A stretch of 64,000 bases of DNA from NCBI RefSeq assembly GCF_004342625.1, contig NZ_SMAH01000010.1:53049-117048 (forward strand), given 5' to 3'. Within the stretch, counting starts at the first letter, position 1. The number at the start of each line of letters is the position of its first letter. The stretch is from Tepidimonas ignava. Lineage in GTDB: Bacteria; Pseudomonadota; Gammaproteobacteria; Burkholderiales; Burkholderiaceae_C. The notes beneath the pieces are model-generated. The model worked only from the letters and a program-made list of their open reading frames with translations, had not been told where the DNA came from and did not search any database. Of this stretch, positions 1 to 8,891 are shown one piece after another. Position numbers and translations under genes: made by a program.

Positions 1-1112
1 CGATGGGCTCGGGCAACGAGCACTCGGCCTGGGGGCCGGCGCGCAACCCGTGGGACACGAGCCGGGTGCCCGGTGGCTCGTCCGGCGGTTCGGCCGCCGC
101 GGTGGCCGCGCGCCTGGTGCCCGCCGCCACCGGCACCGACACGGGCGGCTCGATCCGTCAGCCGGCCGCCTTTTGCGGCATCACCGGCATCAAGCCCACC
201 TACGGGCGCTGTTCGCGCTACGGGCTGGTGGCCTACGCCTCCAGCCTGGACCAGGCCGGCCCGATGGCGCGCTCGGCACGGGATTGCGCGCTGCTGCTGT
301 CGGCCATGGTGGGACCGGACCCGGACCGCGACGCCACCAGCCTGGACCTGCCGCCCGAAGACTACACGCGCGGCCTGGACGACCCCCTGCCGGGCGCCCG
401 TGCGGCGCGGCCGTTGCAGGGCTTGCGCATCGGCCTGCCGCGCGAATTTTTCGGCGCCGGCTGCGCGCCCGATGTGCAGGCCGCCGTGCGGGCCGCGCTG
501 GCGGAGTTCGAGCGCTTGGGGGCCACCTTGGTGGAGGTGAGCCTGCCGCGCACCGAGCTGGCCATCCCCGCCTACTACATCATCGCCCCGGCCGAAGCCA
601 GCTCCAACCTGAGCCGCTACGATGGCGTGCGCTACGGTCACCGCGCGGCCCAGTACGAGGACCTGCTCGACATGTACCGCCGCAGCCGCAGCGAGGGCTT
701 CGGGCCCGAGGTGCAGCGCCGTATCCTGATCGGCACCTACGTGCTGTCGCACGGTTACTACGATGCGTATTACCTCAAAGCGCAGCAGATCCGGCGCCTG
801 ATCGCGCAGGATTTTGTGGCGGCTTTCGAGCACTGCGACCTGCTGGCCGGACCGGTGGCGCCCAGCGTGGCGTGGCCCATCGGGGCGCAGGACGACGACC
901 CGGTGGCGGCGTACCTGGCCGACATCTACACGCTGCCGGCCTCGCTGGCGGGCCTGCCGGGCATGAGCGTGCCGGCCGGCGTGGGCGACAGCGGCCTGCC
1001 GGTGGGGTTGCAGCTCATCGGCCCGTACCTGGGCGAGGCGCGGCTGCTGCACGCGGCGCACCAGTTCCAGCGCGTGACCGACTGGCACCTGCGCGCGCCG
1101 CCCGGGGTTTGA
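1..1112 (+). CDS. gatA: Glutamyl-tRNA(Gln)/Asp-tRNA(Asn) amidotransferase subunit A, 5'-truncated by window edge
   Basis: Amidase subunit of the GatCAB complex. It releases ammonia from glutamine so that GatB can convert misacylated Glu-tRNA(Gln) or Asp-tRNA(Asn) in the cytoplasm. The reading frame is open to the window edge, so the N-terminus, including the catalytic lysine region, is missing. About 370 residues remain. The amidase-signature serines are visible: a GGSSGGS block near the start of the fragment, and [11 protein letters not shown] about 24 residues later, the spacing expected for the cis-Ser and the nucleophilic Ser. The C-terminus (PVGLQLIGP, then a conserved helix) is complete. 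gatB follows in the same direction, but a DUF4160–DUF2442 pair lies between the two genes. Identification is firm; only the start is unknown. Confidence 0.96.
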   Translation, partial: MGSGNEHSAWGPARNPWDTSRVPGGSSGGSAAAVAARLVPAATGTDTGGSIRQPAAFCGITGIKPTYGRCSRYGLVAYASSLDQAGPMARSARDCALLLSAMVGPDPDRDATSLDLPPEDYTRGLDDPLPGARAARPLQGLRIGLPREFFGAGCAPDVQAAVRAALAEFERLGATLVEVSLPRTELAIPAYYIIAPAEASSNLSRYDGVRYGHRAAQYEDLLDMYRRSRSEGFGPEVQRRILIGTYVLSHGYYDAYYLKAQQIRRLIAQDFVAAFEHCDLLAGPVAPSVAWPIGAQDDDPVAAYLADIYTLPASLAGLPGMSVPAGVGDSGLPVGLQLIGPYLGEARLLHAAHQFQRVTDWHLRAPPGV

Positions 1113-1116
1113 GCCG

Positions 1117-1314
1117 ATGCCGACGATTTGTGCGTTCTACGGCTTGCTGATCCGAATGTACTGGGATGATCACGAGCCCCCGCACTTCCATGTCGCGTGT
1201 GGCGATTACAGCGCGGTGTACGTCATTGAGACGCTCACGATGTTGCGCGGTGCCTTGCCGCGACGGGCCCACGCGATGGTGTTGGAGTGGGCTGCGGCAC
1301 ACCGTGCGAATTGA
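1117..1314 (+). CDS. DUF4160 domain-containing protein
   Basis: Small 65-residue protein matching the DUF4160 family. It begins MPTICAFYGLLIRMY, then has the family hallmark WDDHEPPHFHV and a C-terminal helix ending in a WAAAHRAN-type segment. The start ATG lies 4 bases after the gatA stop, so it is probably translated in the gatA transcript. DUF4160 genes are very often followed by a DUF2442 gene, as here. The pair has been suggested to behave like a small two-gene module (toxin–antitoxin-like), but no biochemical function is established to my knowledge. It contains no recognisable catalytic motif apart from the HEPPHFH histidines, which could bind metal. Base composition is a little less GC-rich than gatA and gatB. 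Confidence 0.85.
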   Translation: MPTICAFYGLLIRMYWDDHEPPHFHVACGDYSAVYVIETLTMLRGALPRRAHAMVLEWAAAHRAN

Positions 1315-1330
1315 TGGAGGACTGGCAACG

Positions 1331-1636
1331 ATGCCAACAGCGACAGCCCCTGTTGCCGATTGCGCCGTTGGACTGACGCCCGACCTGCCCCCGGTGGTGG
1401 CGGTGCGCGTGTTGCAGCATGGCGTTTTGGAAGTCCGCTTCGCCGATGGGTGCGCGGGGTGTGTGGAAATCTTGCCCTCGCACATGACGGGTGTTTTTGC
1501 GCCCTTGCGTGACCCTGCGGTGTTCGCCCAGGCCGGCGTCGTGGGCGGCGCCGTCAGTTGGCCTGAGGGGGTCGATTTGGCGCCGGACGCCATGTACCAA
1601 GCCATCGTCCGCAACGGCCGCTGGGTGCTGGAATGA
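1331..1636 (+). CDS. DUF2442 domain-containing protein
   Basis: Predicted 101-residue protein of the DUF2442 family, recognised by its '[13 protein letters not shown]' N-terminal strand pair and the C-terminal segment [16 protein letters not shown]. The start chosen is the ATG at 1331, which has a GGAGG ribosome-binding site at 1316–1320, ten bases upstream. A longer in-frame opening exists upstream but would overlap the DUF4160 gene almost completely. It follows the DUF4160 gene by 16 bases, the usual order for this pair. The function is unknown. The DUF2442 fold is a small beta-rich domain often fused to helix–turn–helix domains in other proteins, so a partner or antitoxin-like role for the DUF4160 protein is plausible but not shown. 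Confidence 0.82.
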   Translation: MPTATAPVADCAVGLTPDLPPVVAVRVLQHGVLEVRFADGCAGCVEILPSHMTGVFAPLRDPAVFAQAGVVGGAVSWPEGVDLAPDAMYQAIVRNGRWVLE

Positions 1637-1682
1637 CCGTGGGTTGGCCACGGCGGTCGCGCCGCTCGCATGGAAGATTGAT

Positions 1683-3176
1683 ATGAATAGCACTTGTTTG
1701 ATCGACGGGTACGAAGTCGTCATCGGCTTTGAGACCCACGTGCAGCTGTCCACCCGCAGCAAGATTTTCAGCCGCGCCGCCACCGCCTTCGGCGCCGAGC
1801 CCAACACGCAGGCGTGCGCGGTGGACTTGGCGCTGCCGGGCACGCTGCCGGTGATGAACCGCGCCGCCGTCGAGTGCGCGATCCGCTTTGGTTTGGCGGT
1901 GGGCGCGCACATCGCGCCGCGCAGCGTGTTTGCGCGCAAAAACTACTTCTACCCCGACTTGCCCAAGGGCTACCAGATCAGCCAGTACGAAATTCCGGTG
2001 GTTCAAGGCGGCGCGGTGACGTTTTGGCTGGAACAGGGCAAGGGCGCCCACCTGGAGCGTGTGCAGCGCACGGTGCGCCTGGTGCGCGCGCACCTGGAGG
2101 AGGACGCCGGCAAAAGCCTGCACGAGGACTTCCACGGCATGAGCGGCATCGACCTCAACCGCGCCGGCACGCCGCTGCTGGAAATCGTCACCGAGCCGGA
2201 CCTGCGCTCCAGCGCCGAGGCGGTGGCCTACGCCAAGGCCTTGCACCGCATCGTCACGTGGATCGGCATTTGTGACGGCAACATGCAGGAGGGGTCGTTC
2301 CGCTGCGACGCCAACGTCAGCGTGCGCAAGCCGGGGCAGCCGCTGGGCACCCGGCGCGAGATCAAAAACCTCAACTCCTTCAAGTTCATGCAGCAGGCCA
2401 TCGACTACGAGGTGCGCTGGCAGATCGAACGGTTGGAGGACGGACACGCCATCGAACAAGCCACCGTGCTGTTCGACCCCGACACGGGCGAGACGCGCGC
2501 CATGCGCACCAAGGAAGACGCGGCCGACTACCGCTACTTCCCCGACCCCGACCTGCCGCCGCTGGCGATCGCGCCGGGCTGGGTGCAGCAGGTGGGCGCG
2601 CAGATGCCGGAGCTGCCCGACGCGATGGCGCAGCGCTTCGTGCAGCAGTACGGGCTGCCCGCCTACGACGCCGCCACGCTGACGCAATCGCGTGCGATGG
2701 CCGCGTACTTCGAGGACACGGTGCGCGCGGGTGCGGCCCCCAAGGCCGCCAGCAACTGGATCATGGTGGAACTGTCGCGCCGGCTCAACGCCGCCGAGCT
2801 GGACATCGAGGCCTGCCCGGTGTCCCCGGCGCTGCTGGCGGCGTTGCTGGCACGGGTGGCCGACGGCACGCTGAGCCAAAGCGCCGCCAAGCAGGTGCTC
2901 GATGAGCTTTGGAGCGAGCCCGGCAGCGGCGAGCCGCTGGCGCGGGTGGACGCCATCGTCGAGGCCAAGGGCCTGCGGCAGATGAACGACACCGGGGCGT
3001 TGCAAGCCATCGTGGCCCAGGTGATCGAGGCCAACCCGAAAAACGTGGCCGAATACCGGGCGGGCAAAGACAAGGCGCTCAACGCCTTGGTGGGCCAGGT
3101 GATGAAGGCCACGCAAGGCAAAGCCAACCCGCAGCAGGTCAGCGAGCTGCTGCGCCAAGCCCTGGCCCAAGGCTGA
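1683..3176 (+). CDS. gatB: Aspartyl/glutamyl-tRNA amidotransferase subunit B
   Basis: GatB, the tRNA-binding kinase/amidotransferase subunit of GatCAB, phosphorylates the misacylated Glu or Asp and amidates it with ammonia from GatA. At 497 residues it has the full family length. The N-terminal cradle is clear ([16 protein letters not shown], then the [15 protein letters not shown] signature), and the DNAV-type motif appears as CDANVSVR. The C-terminal YqeY/helical tail domain ends in the usual run ([12 protein letters not shown], then [12 protein letters not shown]). I chose the ATG at 1683 because the conserved protein begins there; the frame is open further upstream but that part overlaps DUF2442. 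gatC is not in the window and presumably lies upstream of gatA. Confidence 0.97.
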   Translation: MNSTCLIDGYEVVIGFETHVQLSTRSKIFSRAATAFGAEPNTQACAVDLALPGTLPVMNRAAVECAIRFGLAVGAHIAPRSVFARKNYFYPDLPKGYQISQYEIPVVQGGAVTFWLEQGKGAHLERVQRTVRLVRAHLEEDAGKSLHEDFHGMSGIDLNRAGTPLLEIVTEPDLRSSAEAVAYAKALHRIVTWIGICDGNMQEGSFRCDANVSVRKPGQPLGTRREIKNLNSFKFMQQAIDYEVRWQIERLEDGHAIEQATVLFDPDTGETRAMRTKEDAADYRYFPDPDLPPLAIAPGWVQQVGAQMPELPDAMAQRFVQQYGLPAYDAATLTQSRAMAAYFEDTVRAGAAPKAASNWIMVELSRRLNAAELDIEACPVSPALLAALLARVADGTLSQSAAKQVLDELWSEPGSGEPLARVDAIVEAKGLRQMNDTGALQAIVAQVIEANPKNVAEYRAGKDKALNALVGQVMKATQGKANPQQVSELLRQALAQG

Positions 3177-3198
3177 CCGCGCCGCCCGCGCTTAGTCG

Positions 3199-3900
3199 TC
3201 AGCGTGCCGGCGCCAGGGCGTCCGTGGGCGGTGCTGCCCACAGGCGCCGCAGCGTAGCCAGCTCGTCGTCGAAGCGTTGCACCACGCGGGCGTGCTCGCG
3301 CTGCAGGTCATCGATGTACTGCTGTTGCTGCTGGCGCTGGGTGGCGTTGTCGGCCAGGCGGCGCTTGAGGGCCGCCGGCGCACGCGTCGGGTCCTTACGG
3401 TAAAATTCCATCTCTTGCTGCAAACGCTGGGCTTCGTTGTCCAGCCGCTGCAGCTGTTGCTGGGCGGCCTGCAGGCTGGCCTGCAGCTGCGCCAGCGACG
3501 CTTCGCGGGCGCGTTGGTGGGCGGCCTCGTCGGGGTAGCGCATCAGCAGCAACTGCTCGCGCCGCTGCTGTTCGGCGGCTCGGGCCGCGGCTTCAGCCTG
3601 GGCGCGCTGCTGGGCCGCCAGCCGCTCGCGCTGCTCGGGTGTGGGGGGCGGCTCGATGACGCGGCGCACCGTGCCGCTGGGGCCCAGCTCGCGTTGCGCT
3701 CGGTCGCTGCATTCCGGGATCGGTCGATCCGACGACAGCAGCCGGCCCTGGGCGTCGGTGCAGGTGTAGATGGGCGTGCGTGTCGCGGCCGGGGCGTTTT
3801 GCGCCTGCACCGTGGGGGCTGCCAGCACCGCCGTGCCCACAAGGGCGACAGCGCGCCAGGCAACGCGGGGTGGCACGGGGGACGGGCGGCGTGACGGCAT
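3199..3900 (-). CDS. DUF4124 domain-containing exported protein with coiled coil
   Basis: A 233-residue predicted periplasmic protein. An N-terminal signal peptide (basic start, then hydrophobic AVALVGTAVLAAPTVQA) is followed at about residues 43–60 by a DUF4124 motif: YTCTDAQGRLLSSDRPIPEC, with two cysteines. The remainder is a glutamine- and arginine-rich helix, roughly residues 85–215, predicted to form a long coiled coil (runs such as ERLAAQQRAQAEAAARAAEQ). It is convergent with gatB, with only 22 bases between the stops. DUF4124 proteins are common in Burkholderiales and have no defined function; a cell-envelope role is inferred from the signal peptide. Confidence 0.8.
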   Translation of the reverse strand: MPSRRPSPVPPRVAWRAVALVGTAVLAAPTVQAQNAPAATRTPIYTCTDAQGRLLSSDRPIPECSDRAQRELGPSGTVRRVIEPPPTPEQRERLAAQQRAQAEAAARAAEQQRREQLLLMRYPDEAAHQRAREASLAQLQASLQAAQQQLQRLDNEAQRLQQEMEFYRKDPTRAPAALKRRLADNATQRQQQQQYIDDLQREHARVVQRFDDELATLRRLWAAPPTDALAPAR

Positions 3901-3942
3901 GGCAGCGGCAGCGTGGACCCGGCCATGCTCACGGGGGCTCCC

Positions 3943-4659
3943 TCACCCCACACCGTAGCGCGCGCGGTACTGCAGGACGCGCTCGCGGTGCTGCGCCATG
4001 TCCGGGTGTTGTTGTGTTTGCAGATACTGCAGCAAATCGTCCAGTCTGGCAATGGCGCACACGGCCAGGCCCAGCTCGCGCTGCACGTACTGCACGGCGC
4101 TGTAGGGTACGTCGCGCACGGTGCCGTCGGGCGCCACCTCGGTGGCCATCTCCTGTCGGTCCAGCGCGATGGCCAGCGCATGCGGTGTGGCGCCAGCGCC
4201 ACGGATCAGCGCGATCGATTCGCGCGCCGCGGTGCCCGCGCTCATGACGTCGTCGACGATCAACACCCGGCCCTGCAGGGGCGCGCCGACCAGGGTGCCG
4301 CCTTCGCCGTGGTCCTTGGCTTCCTTGCGGTTGTAGGCAAACGGCTTGTTGTGGCCGCGGCGCGCGAGCTCCACCGCCAGCGCCGCCGCCAGCGGGATCC
4401 CTTTGTAGGCGGGGCCAAAAATCATGTCAAACGCCACGCCGCTGGCCAGGATGCGGTCGGCGTAAAACGCCGCCAATTGCCCGAGCTTGGCGCCGTCGTC
4501 AAACAGCCCGGCGTTGAAAAAGTACGGGCTCAGGCGGCCGGCCTTGGTTTTGAACTCGCCAAAGCGCAGCACGCCGCAGGCCAGCGCGAACTGCACGAAG
4601 CGCTGCGCCAGCGGGTCGGGGTTGGCGTGGGGGGCGCTGGGTGGGGTGGAGGTGGTCAT
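3943..4659 (-). CDS. pyrE: Orotate phosphoribosyltransferase
   Basis: Catalyses orotate + PRPP → orotidine 5'-phosphate, the fifth step of de novo pyrimidine synthesis. The 238 residues contain the family's orotate loop (KTKAGRLSPYFFNAG), the FGPAYKGIPLA segment, the flexible catalytic loop (NRKEAKDHGEGG) and the PRPP-binding signature VLIVDDVMSAGTA. The length is slightly above the E. coli enzyme because of about 15 extra N-terminal residues. It lies 42 bases downstream of the DUF4124 gene's start on the same strand and could be cotranscribed with it. The upstream fluoride-channel gene is 54 bases away. Confidence 0.96.
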   Translation of the reverse strand: MTTSTPPSAPHANPDPLAQRFVQFALACGVLRFGEFKTKAGRLSPYFFNAGLFDDGAKLGQLAAFYADRILASGVAFDMIFGPAYKGIPLAAALAVELARRGHNKPFAYNRKEAKDHGEGGTLVGAPLQGRVLIVDDVMSAGTAARESIALIRGAGATPHALAIALDRQEMATEVAPDGTVRDVPYSAVQYVQRELGLAVCAIARLDDLLQYLQTQQHPDMAQHRERVLQYRARYGVG

Positions 4660-4713
4660 GGTCGTGTCGGCACGGGGGGCAACGGGCCGCCATTGTAGGC
4701 AGGCGCCACGCCG

Positions 4714-5097
4714 TCAGCCGCGCAGGGTGGCGTAGGTGGTCCAGCCCAGTGCCGTCAACAGCAGCGAGCCGCCCACGTGCAGGCCGATGGCGGCCAGCGC
4801 CCACGGCAGGCGGCCCTGTTGCAGCAGCGTCACGACTTCGATCGAAAAGCTGGAAAACGTCGTCAACCCCCCCAGCAGGCCGGTGACGACGAACAGGCGC
4901 CACGGCGGCGCGATGGCCGGGTGGTGCATGAAAAAAGCCACCGCCACCCCGATCACGTACGCCCCGATCCAATTGGCCGCCAGCGTGCCCAGCGGGAGGT
5001 GCGGCAGCACCGCGTTGAGCGCCAGCCCCAGCCACCAGCGCAGCAGCGCCCCCAAGGCGGCCCCCGTGGCCACGGCGACGATCGAGGCGGTGATCAT
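4714..5097 (-). CDS. crcB: Fluoride-specific ion channel CrcB/Fluc
   Basis: A 127-residue four-helix membrane protein of the Fluc/CrcB family, which forms dual-topology dimers that export fluoride from the cytoplasm. Family motifs are visible: GALLRWWLG in helix 1, [12 protein letters not shown] in helix 2 (conserved Asn), and the phenylalanine-box helix [15 protein letters not shown] in helix 3. The stop codon of the upstream 5'-nucleotidase gene overlaps its ATG by four bases (ATGA), indicating translational coupling. I found no convincing fluoride riboswitch in the neighbouring sequence. Confidence 0.94.
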   Translation of the reverse strand: MITASIVAVATGAALGALLRWWLGLALNAVLPHLPLGTLAANWIGAYVIGVAVAFFMHHPAIAPPWRLFVVTGLLGGLTTFSSFSIEVVTLLQQGRLPWALAAIGLHVGGSLLLTALGWTTYATLRG

Positions 5098-6020
5098 GCC
5101 GTGCCCTCCCGCGGCGCCGCAGGGGGCGGGTTGGCCACACCACCCGCGACGTGGCCGGCCGGCACGTGCTCGGCGGCGCTGGCCACGTGGCGCGTTTGGT
5201 CGTCGAAGAAAAAGTCGGGCTCGAACTCGCGCAAAAATGGGCCTTTGTCCAGGCCGCCCAGGAACATCGCCTCGTCGACCTCGATGTTCCAGTCCATCAG
5301 GGTGCGGATGGCGCGTTCGTGCGCCGGGGCGCTGCGCGCCGTCACCAGCGCGGTGCGGATGCGCATGGTGGCGCTGCCCGCTTGTTGCAGCCGGTGCAAC
5401 GCCTGCAGCAAGGGCTTGAAAGGGCCGCCGGGCAGCGGCACGCTGGCGTGGCGTTGTTCGTGGTCTTGGAAGGCGTGCAGGCCCTGGGTTTGGTACACGC
5501 GCTCGGCTTCGTCAGAAAACAGCACCGCGTCGCCGTCGAAGGCAATGCGCACCTCGCGCGGGTGGGCGTCGCTGGCGCGGGGCGCGTGCGGGTACACCTG
5601 CGCGGCCGGAAAGCCCGCCGCCAGCGCCGCGCGCACATCCTCGATGTTGGCCGACAGAAACAGGTGCGCCCCCAGCGGGCGCAGGTAGCGCCACGGCGGC
5701 GCGCCGCGCGTGAACACGCCGCGTTGGATCGGCAGCGCGTCGTGCCCCGCGGAGCGAAACACCCGCAGGCCCGACACCGGGTCGTTGCGCGACAGGATCA
5801 CCACCTCCACGCGCGTCACGCCATCGGCGTTGAACGCCAGCAGCTTGCGCACCAGCGAATGCGCCACGCCGGGTTGCGCCGGCTGCTGCAGGCGCTGCAA
5901 CTGCAGCGCCATGTAAGCGCGGTCGTCGCCTTGCTCGAAGACGCGGTTTTCTTCTTCGAAGTCGAACAGCGCGCGCGACGAGATCGCGACGACCAGACAC
6001 TCGGCAGGCAGCGTGCTCAT
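5094..6020 (-). CDS. 5'-nucleotidase (PF06189 family)
   Basis: A 308-residue protein resembling cytosolic 5'-nucleotidases of the PF06189 group, which dephosphorylate nucleoside monophosphates. Recognisable blocks include [20 protein letters not shown] near the N-terminus, [21 protein letters not shown] with the DPVSGLRVF continuation, [17 protein letters not shown] (an acidic metal-binding type motif) and [10 protein letters not shown] near the C-terminus. I started it at the ATG at 6018–6020, just before the conserved region; the open frame continues another 90 codons upstream but into the next gene. It overlaps crcB by four bases. Substrate preference (for example AMP versus dNMP) cannot be told from sequence. 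Confidence 0.85.
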   Translation of the reverse strand: MSTLPAECLVVAISSRALFDFEEENRVFEQGDDRAYMALQLQRLQQPAQPGVAHSLVRKLLAFNADGVTRVEVVILSRNDPVSGLRVFRSAGHDALPIQRGVFTRGAPPWRYLRPLGAHLFLSANIEDVRAALAAGFPAAQVYPHAPRASDAHPREVRIAFDGDAVLFSDEAERVYQTQGLHAFQDHEQRHASVPLPGGPFKPLLQALHRLQQAGSATMRIRTALVTARSAPAHERAIRTLMDWNIEVDEAMFLGGLDKGPFLREFEPDFFFDDQTRHVASAAEHVPAGHVAGGVANPPPAAPREGTA

Positions 6021-6051
6021 GGTCGCGATTCTGGCACGGCTGGCCGCTGCC

Positions 6052-6828
6052 TCACGCCCCCAGCACAAACACCGCCGGCTGCTGCAGCGGCAGGGTCGGG
6101 GGATGGCGGCGCCACTGGGCCACGGTGGCGGCGTGCACGGCCTGCTGCGGCAGGCCCAGCGCGCAGGCCACCGCCAGCCGGGTGTCGGGGCGCAACGTCT
6201 GCAGCGCCACCTGCAGCAGCGCCGCGTTGCGGTAGGGGGTTTCGATGAAGATTTGCGTCTGGCGCTGCCGCGCCGCGGTGGCCTCCAGCGCACGCAGCGC
6301 CCGCACGCGCTGCGCTGCGTCGATCGGCAGGTAGCCGACGAACGCGAAGTGCTGACCCGGGCAGCCGCTGGCGGCCAGCGCCAGCATCAGCGACACCGGC
6401 CCGACGAGCGGCTCCACCCGCAGCCCCAGTCGATGCGCGGCACGCACCACGGCGCTGCCCGGGTCGGCGATGGCGGGCATGCCCGCCTCGCTCAGCAGCC
6501 CCACGTCGTGGCCTTGCAGGGCCGGCGCCAGCAGCGCCTCGGCGGCGGTGTCGGCGCTGCGGTCGGCGTCGCCGTGCTTGTGCCAGGCGCGCGGCAGCTC
6601 GGTGATGCATTGCTGCTGCAACGGGGCGGCCAGCGGCACCACGGCGTCGACCCGCTTCAGAAACGCGCGGGCGCTGCGTGCGTTTTCGGCCAGCCAGTGC
6701 GTCAGCCCCGCGGCGCGCTGCAACGTGGCGATGGGCAGCGCGGCCCGGATGTCCGGCGGCGGCGCGCAGCCCAAGTCCAGCGGCGTGGGCACGAGCACCA
6801 AGGCGCCGGGCCTGCGCGGCGCGCTCAT
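6052..6828 (-). CDS. RsmI-like tetrapyrrole-methylase-fold SAM-dependent methyltransferase
   Basis: A 258-residue protein with the tetrapyrrole (corrin/porphyrin) methylase fold. It shows the RsmI-like SAM-binding signature GLLSEAGMPAIADPGS near residue 110, followed by RVEPLVGPVSLMLALAASG and GQHFAFVGYLP. RsmI makes the ribose methylation at C1402 of 16S rRNA. This protein differs from the RsmI consensus in the SDAGTP motif (here SEAGMP) and has a divergent C-terminal half, so it is probably the RsmI-like paralogue found in Burkholderiales rather than RsmI itself. Its ATG overlaps the Maf gene's stop by four bases. The same strand carries the nucleotidase gene 31 bases further on. Confidence 0.85.
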   Translation of the reverse strand: MSAPRRPGALVLVPTPLDLGCAPPPDIRAALPIATLQRAAGLTHWLAENARSARAFLKRVDAVVPLAAPLQQQCITELPRAWHKHGDADRSADTAAEALLAPALQGHDVGLLSEAGMPAIADPGSAVVRAAHRLGLRVEPLVGPVSLMLALAASGCPGQHFAFVGYLPIDAAQRVRALRALEATAARQRQTQIFIETPYRNAALLQVALQTLRPDTRLAVACALGLPQQAVHAATVAQWRRHPPTLPLQQPAVFVLGA

Positions 6829-7427
6829 GGCAGCACCACCCCGGCGCCACGCAGCAGCCGCGCGGTGCGGATCAGCGGCAGCCCCACCAGCGCCGTGGGG
6901 TCGTCGCTGACGATGGCGTCCAGCAGCGCGATGCCCAGTCCCTCGCTTTTGGCGCTGCCCGCGCAGTCGTAAGGCCGCTCGGCGAGCAGGTAGCGCTCGA
7001 TGGTGGCGTCGTCCAGGGCACGAAACTGCACCTGCACCACCGCCACATCGTCGGCGGCGTAGCCGCTGTCCAGGCAGCGCACGGCCAGCGCCGTGTGGAA
7101 CCGCACCGTGCGACCACTCATCGCACGCAGCTGCGCCACCGCCCGCGCGTGGTGGCCCGGTTTGCCCAACGCCACCCCGTCCAGGTCGGCCACCTGGTCG
7201 CTGCCCACGACGATGGCCTGCGGGCGCTGGCGCGCCACGGCGTCGGCTTTGGCCGCGGCCAGGCGGCGGGCCAGGGCGGCCGGGGCCTCGCCGGCGTGCG
7301 GGGTTTCGTCCACCTGCGGGGCGACGGTTTCGAAAGGCAGCCGCAGCCGGGCCAGCAGCTCGCGCCGGTAAGGCGAGGTGGAGGCCAGCACCAGCGGCCG
7401 TGGTAACGGGTTGAAGCTTGCTTGCAT
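6825..7427 (-). CDS. Maf-family nucleotide pyrophosphatase (YceF type)
   Basis: A 200-residue Maf/HAM1-related pyrophosphatase. It hydrolyses non-canonical nucleoside triphosphates to monophosphates; the YceF subgroup prefers 7-methyl-GTP. Features seen: LVLASTSPYRRELLARL at residues 11–27 (the phosphate-binding loop), VDETPHAGE, the catalytic aspartate in VVGSDQVADLDG, GKPG and the terminal SAKSEGLGIALLDAI block. The ATG at 7425–7427 is used because the conserved ASTS motif follows shortly after it. It is divergent from the Rieske gene and translationally coupled (ATGA) to the downstream methyltransferase. Confidence 0.93.
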   Translation of the reverse strand: MQASFNPLPRPLVLASTSPYRRELLARLRLPFETVAPQVDETPHAGEAPAALARRLAAAKADAVARQRPQAIVVGSDQVADLDGVALGKPGHHARAVAQLRAMSGRTVRFHTALAVRCLDSGYAADDVAVVQVQFRALDDATIERYLLAERPYDCAGSAKSEGLGIALLDAIVSDDPTALVGLPLIRTARLLRGAGVVLP

Positions 7428-7449
7428 GCAGGTATTGTCGCTGCACGCT

Positions 7450-7884
7450 ATGCTTGCCGGCATGGTCGCGCGTTCGCTTCCTCCAGCGTCCGATCCCACC
7501 GATCCTGACAGCGCCTGGCATCCGCTGTGCGCCAGCGACGCGCTGCGCGACAGCGGCGACGCGGTGCCGTTCGATGTGCGCTGGCGTGGCCAGACCTGCC
7601 GCGCGTTCGCTGTCCGCTACCAAGGGCGGGTGTACGCCTACCTCAACCGCTGCAGCCACGTCGGGCTGGAGCTGGACTGGTTGCCCAACCGGGTGTTCGA
7701 CGCCACCGGCACCCTGCTGGTGTGCGCGGCGCACGGCGCGCTGTTCGATCCGGCCAGCGGCCGCTGCGTCGGTGGGCCTGGCCGCGGGCCGTTGGTGCCG
7801 GTGGCGGTGCGCGAAGACGCGGGTGTGGTCTTTTGGCGGTCACAATACGACCTGCAACCGGTGATTTGGGATACCCCCGCATGA
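7450..7884 (+). CDS. Rieske [2Fe-2S] domain protein
   Basis: Predicted 144-residue soluble protein with one Rieske domain. The two cluster ligand motifs are CSH (in NRCSHVGLELDW) and CAAH (in LLVCAAHGALFDP), spaced as in bacterial Rieske ferredoxins and oxygenase components, and the second loop continues SGRCVGGP. No signal peptide or oxygenase catalytic domain is present, so it is likely an electron carrier or an assimilatory-type Rieske protein. Two ATGs, at 7450 and 7462, are possible starts; neither has a strong ribosome-binding site. Its TGA overlaps the ATG of the S49 peptidase gene by four bases, which makes it the first gene of a coupled operon. Confidence 0.85.
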   Translation: MLAGMVARSLPPASDPTDPDSAWHPLCASDALRDSGDAVPFDVRWRGQTCRAFAVRYQGRVYAYLNRCSHVGLELDWLPNRVFDATGTLLVCAAHGALFDPASGRCVGGPGRGPLVPVAVREDAGVVFWRSQYDLQPVIWDTPA

Positions 7885-8891
7885 CGTCCCCCGACCCAAC
7901 GAACACCACGCCCCCACACGAAGGCGCAGCCGCCACCGTGCCGCCGTCGTCCCAACCCGCCCCAGGTTGGGAGCGCGCGCTGCTGGAAAAAGTCCTGCTG
8001 GCCCAGTTGGCCGAGCAACGCGCCGCGCGCCGCTGGCGCAACGTCTGGCGCAGCGTGTGGCTGGCGCTGGTGCTGCTGGCGGGCTGGCTGGTGTACAGCG
8101 ACACCGTGCTGCCCACCAAACCCAAAAGCACGCCGCACACGGCGCTGGTGGAAATCCGTGGCCCCATCGGGCCCGAGGATGAGGCCAACGCTTCGGCCCT
8201 GGTTGGCGCGCTGCGCGCGGCGTTCGAAGACCCCGGCGCGCAGGCCGTGGTGTTGCTGATCGATTCGCCGGGCGGCAGCCCGGTGCAGGCCGGCATCGTC
8301 AACGATGAAATCTGGCGCCTCAAGAACAAACACGACAAGCCCGTGTACGCCGTGGTGGAAGAGACCTGCGCCTCGGCGGCGTACTACATCGCCGCGGCGG
8401 CCGACCGCATTTACGTGGACAAAGCCAGCCTGGTGGGCAGCATCGGGGTGTTGATGGACGGCTTTGGCTTCACCGGGTTGATGGACAAGCTCGGCGTCGA
8501 GCGCCGCTTGCTGACGGCGGGCGAGAACAAGGGCTTTCTCGACCCCTTCAGCCCGCAGACCCCGGCGCACCGGGCCCACGCGCAGCGCATGCTGGACGAC
8601 ATCCACCGTCAGTTCATCGAGGTGGTGCGCAAAGGGCGTGGCGATCGCCTCAAGGAAACGCCTGAGACCTTCAGTGGCCTGGTGTGGACGGGCGAGCGCG
8701 CCGTCGAGCTCGGGTTGGCGGACGACTTCGGCAACGTGGACTACGTGGCGCGCGAGGTGGTGCAGGCCGAAGACATCATCGACTACACCCAGCGCGAGAG
8801 CGTGGCGGAGCGGCTGGCGCGGCGCTTTGGCGCCGGCGCCGCCGAGAGCCTGTTGCACCTGGCGCGTGGCGCCTGGCCGGCATGGCGATGA
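7881..8891 (+). CDS. S49 family membrane peptidase (short SppA-like)
   Basis: A 336-residue signal-peptide-peptidase-A-like serine protease. After a proline-rich cytoplasmic N-terminus there is one transmembrane helix at about residues 58–72 (VWLALVLLAGWLVY), then the S49 domain. The nucleophile is Ser165 in ETCASAAYYIA and the general base is Lys217 in TAGENKGF. The 52-residue spacing matches the short Gram-positive-type SppA dyad. The GSIGV motif lies between them. The family cleaves remnant signal peptides and other membrane peptides; the physiological substrate here is unknown. It overlaps the genes on both sides by four bases (ATGA each time), so Rieske protein, peptidase and monooxygenase are translationally coupled. 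Confidence 0.92.
   Translation: MTSPDPTNTTPPHEGAAATVPPSSQPAPGWERALLEKVLLAQLAEQRAARRWRNVWRSVWLALVLLAGWLVYSDTVLPTKPKSTPHTALVEIRGPIGPEDEANASALVGALRAAFEDPGAQAVVLLIDSPGGSPVQAGIVNDEIWRLKNKHDKPVYAVVEETCASAAYYIAAAADRIYVDKASLVGSIGVLMDGFGFTGLMDKLGVERRLLTAGENKGFLDPFSPQTPAHRAHAQRMLDDIHRQFIEVVRKGRGDRLKETPETFSGLVWTGERAVELGLADDFGNVDYVAREVVQAEDIIDYTQRESVAERLARRFGAGAAESLLHLARGAWPAWR

Noticed and set aside
1554..3170. A 538-codon minus-strand opening over gatB
   Set aside because: Antisense shadow of gatB in high-GC DNA. The Arg/His/Leu-rich composition and lack of motifs show it is not a gene.
4660..5150. A fluoride riboswitch for crcB
   Set aside because: crcB is translationally coupled inside an operon and no conserved crcB-motif stem or loop was seen upstream.
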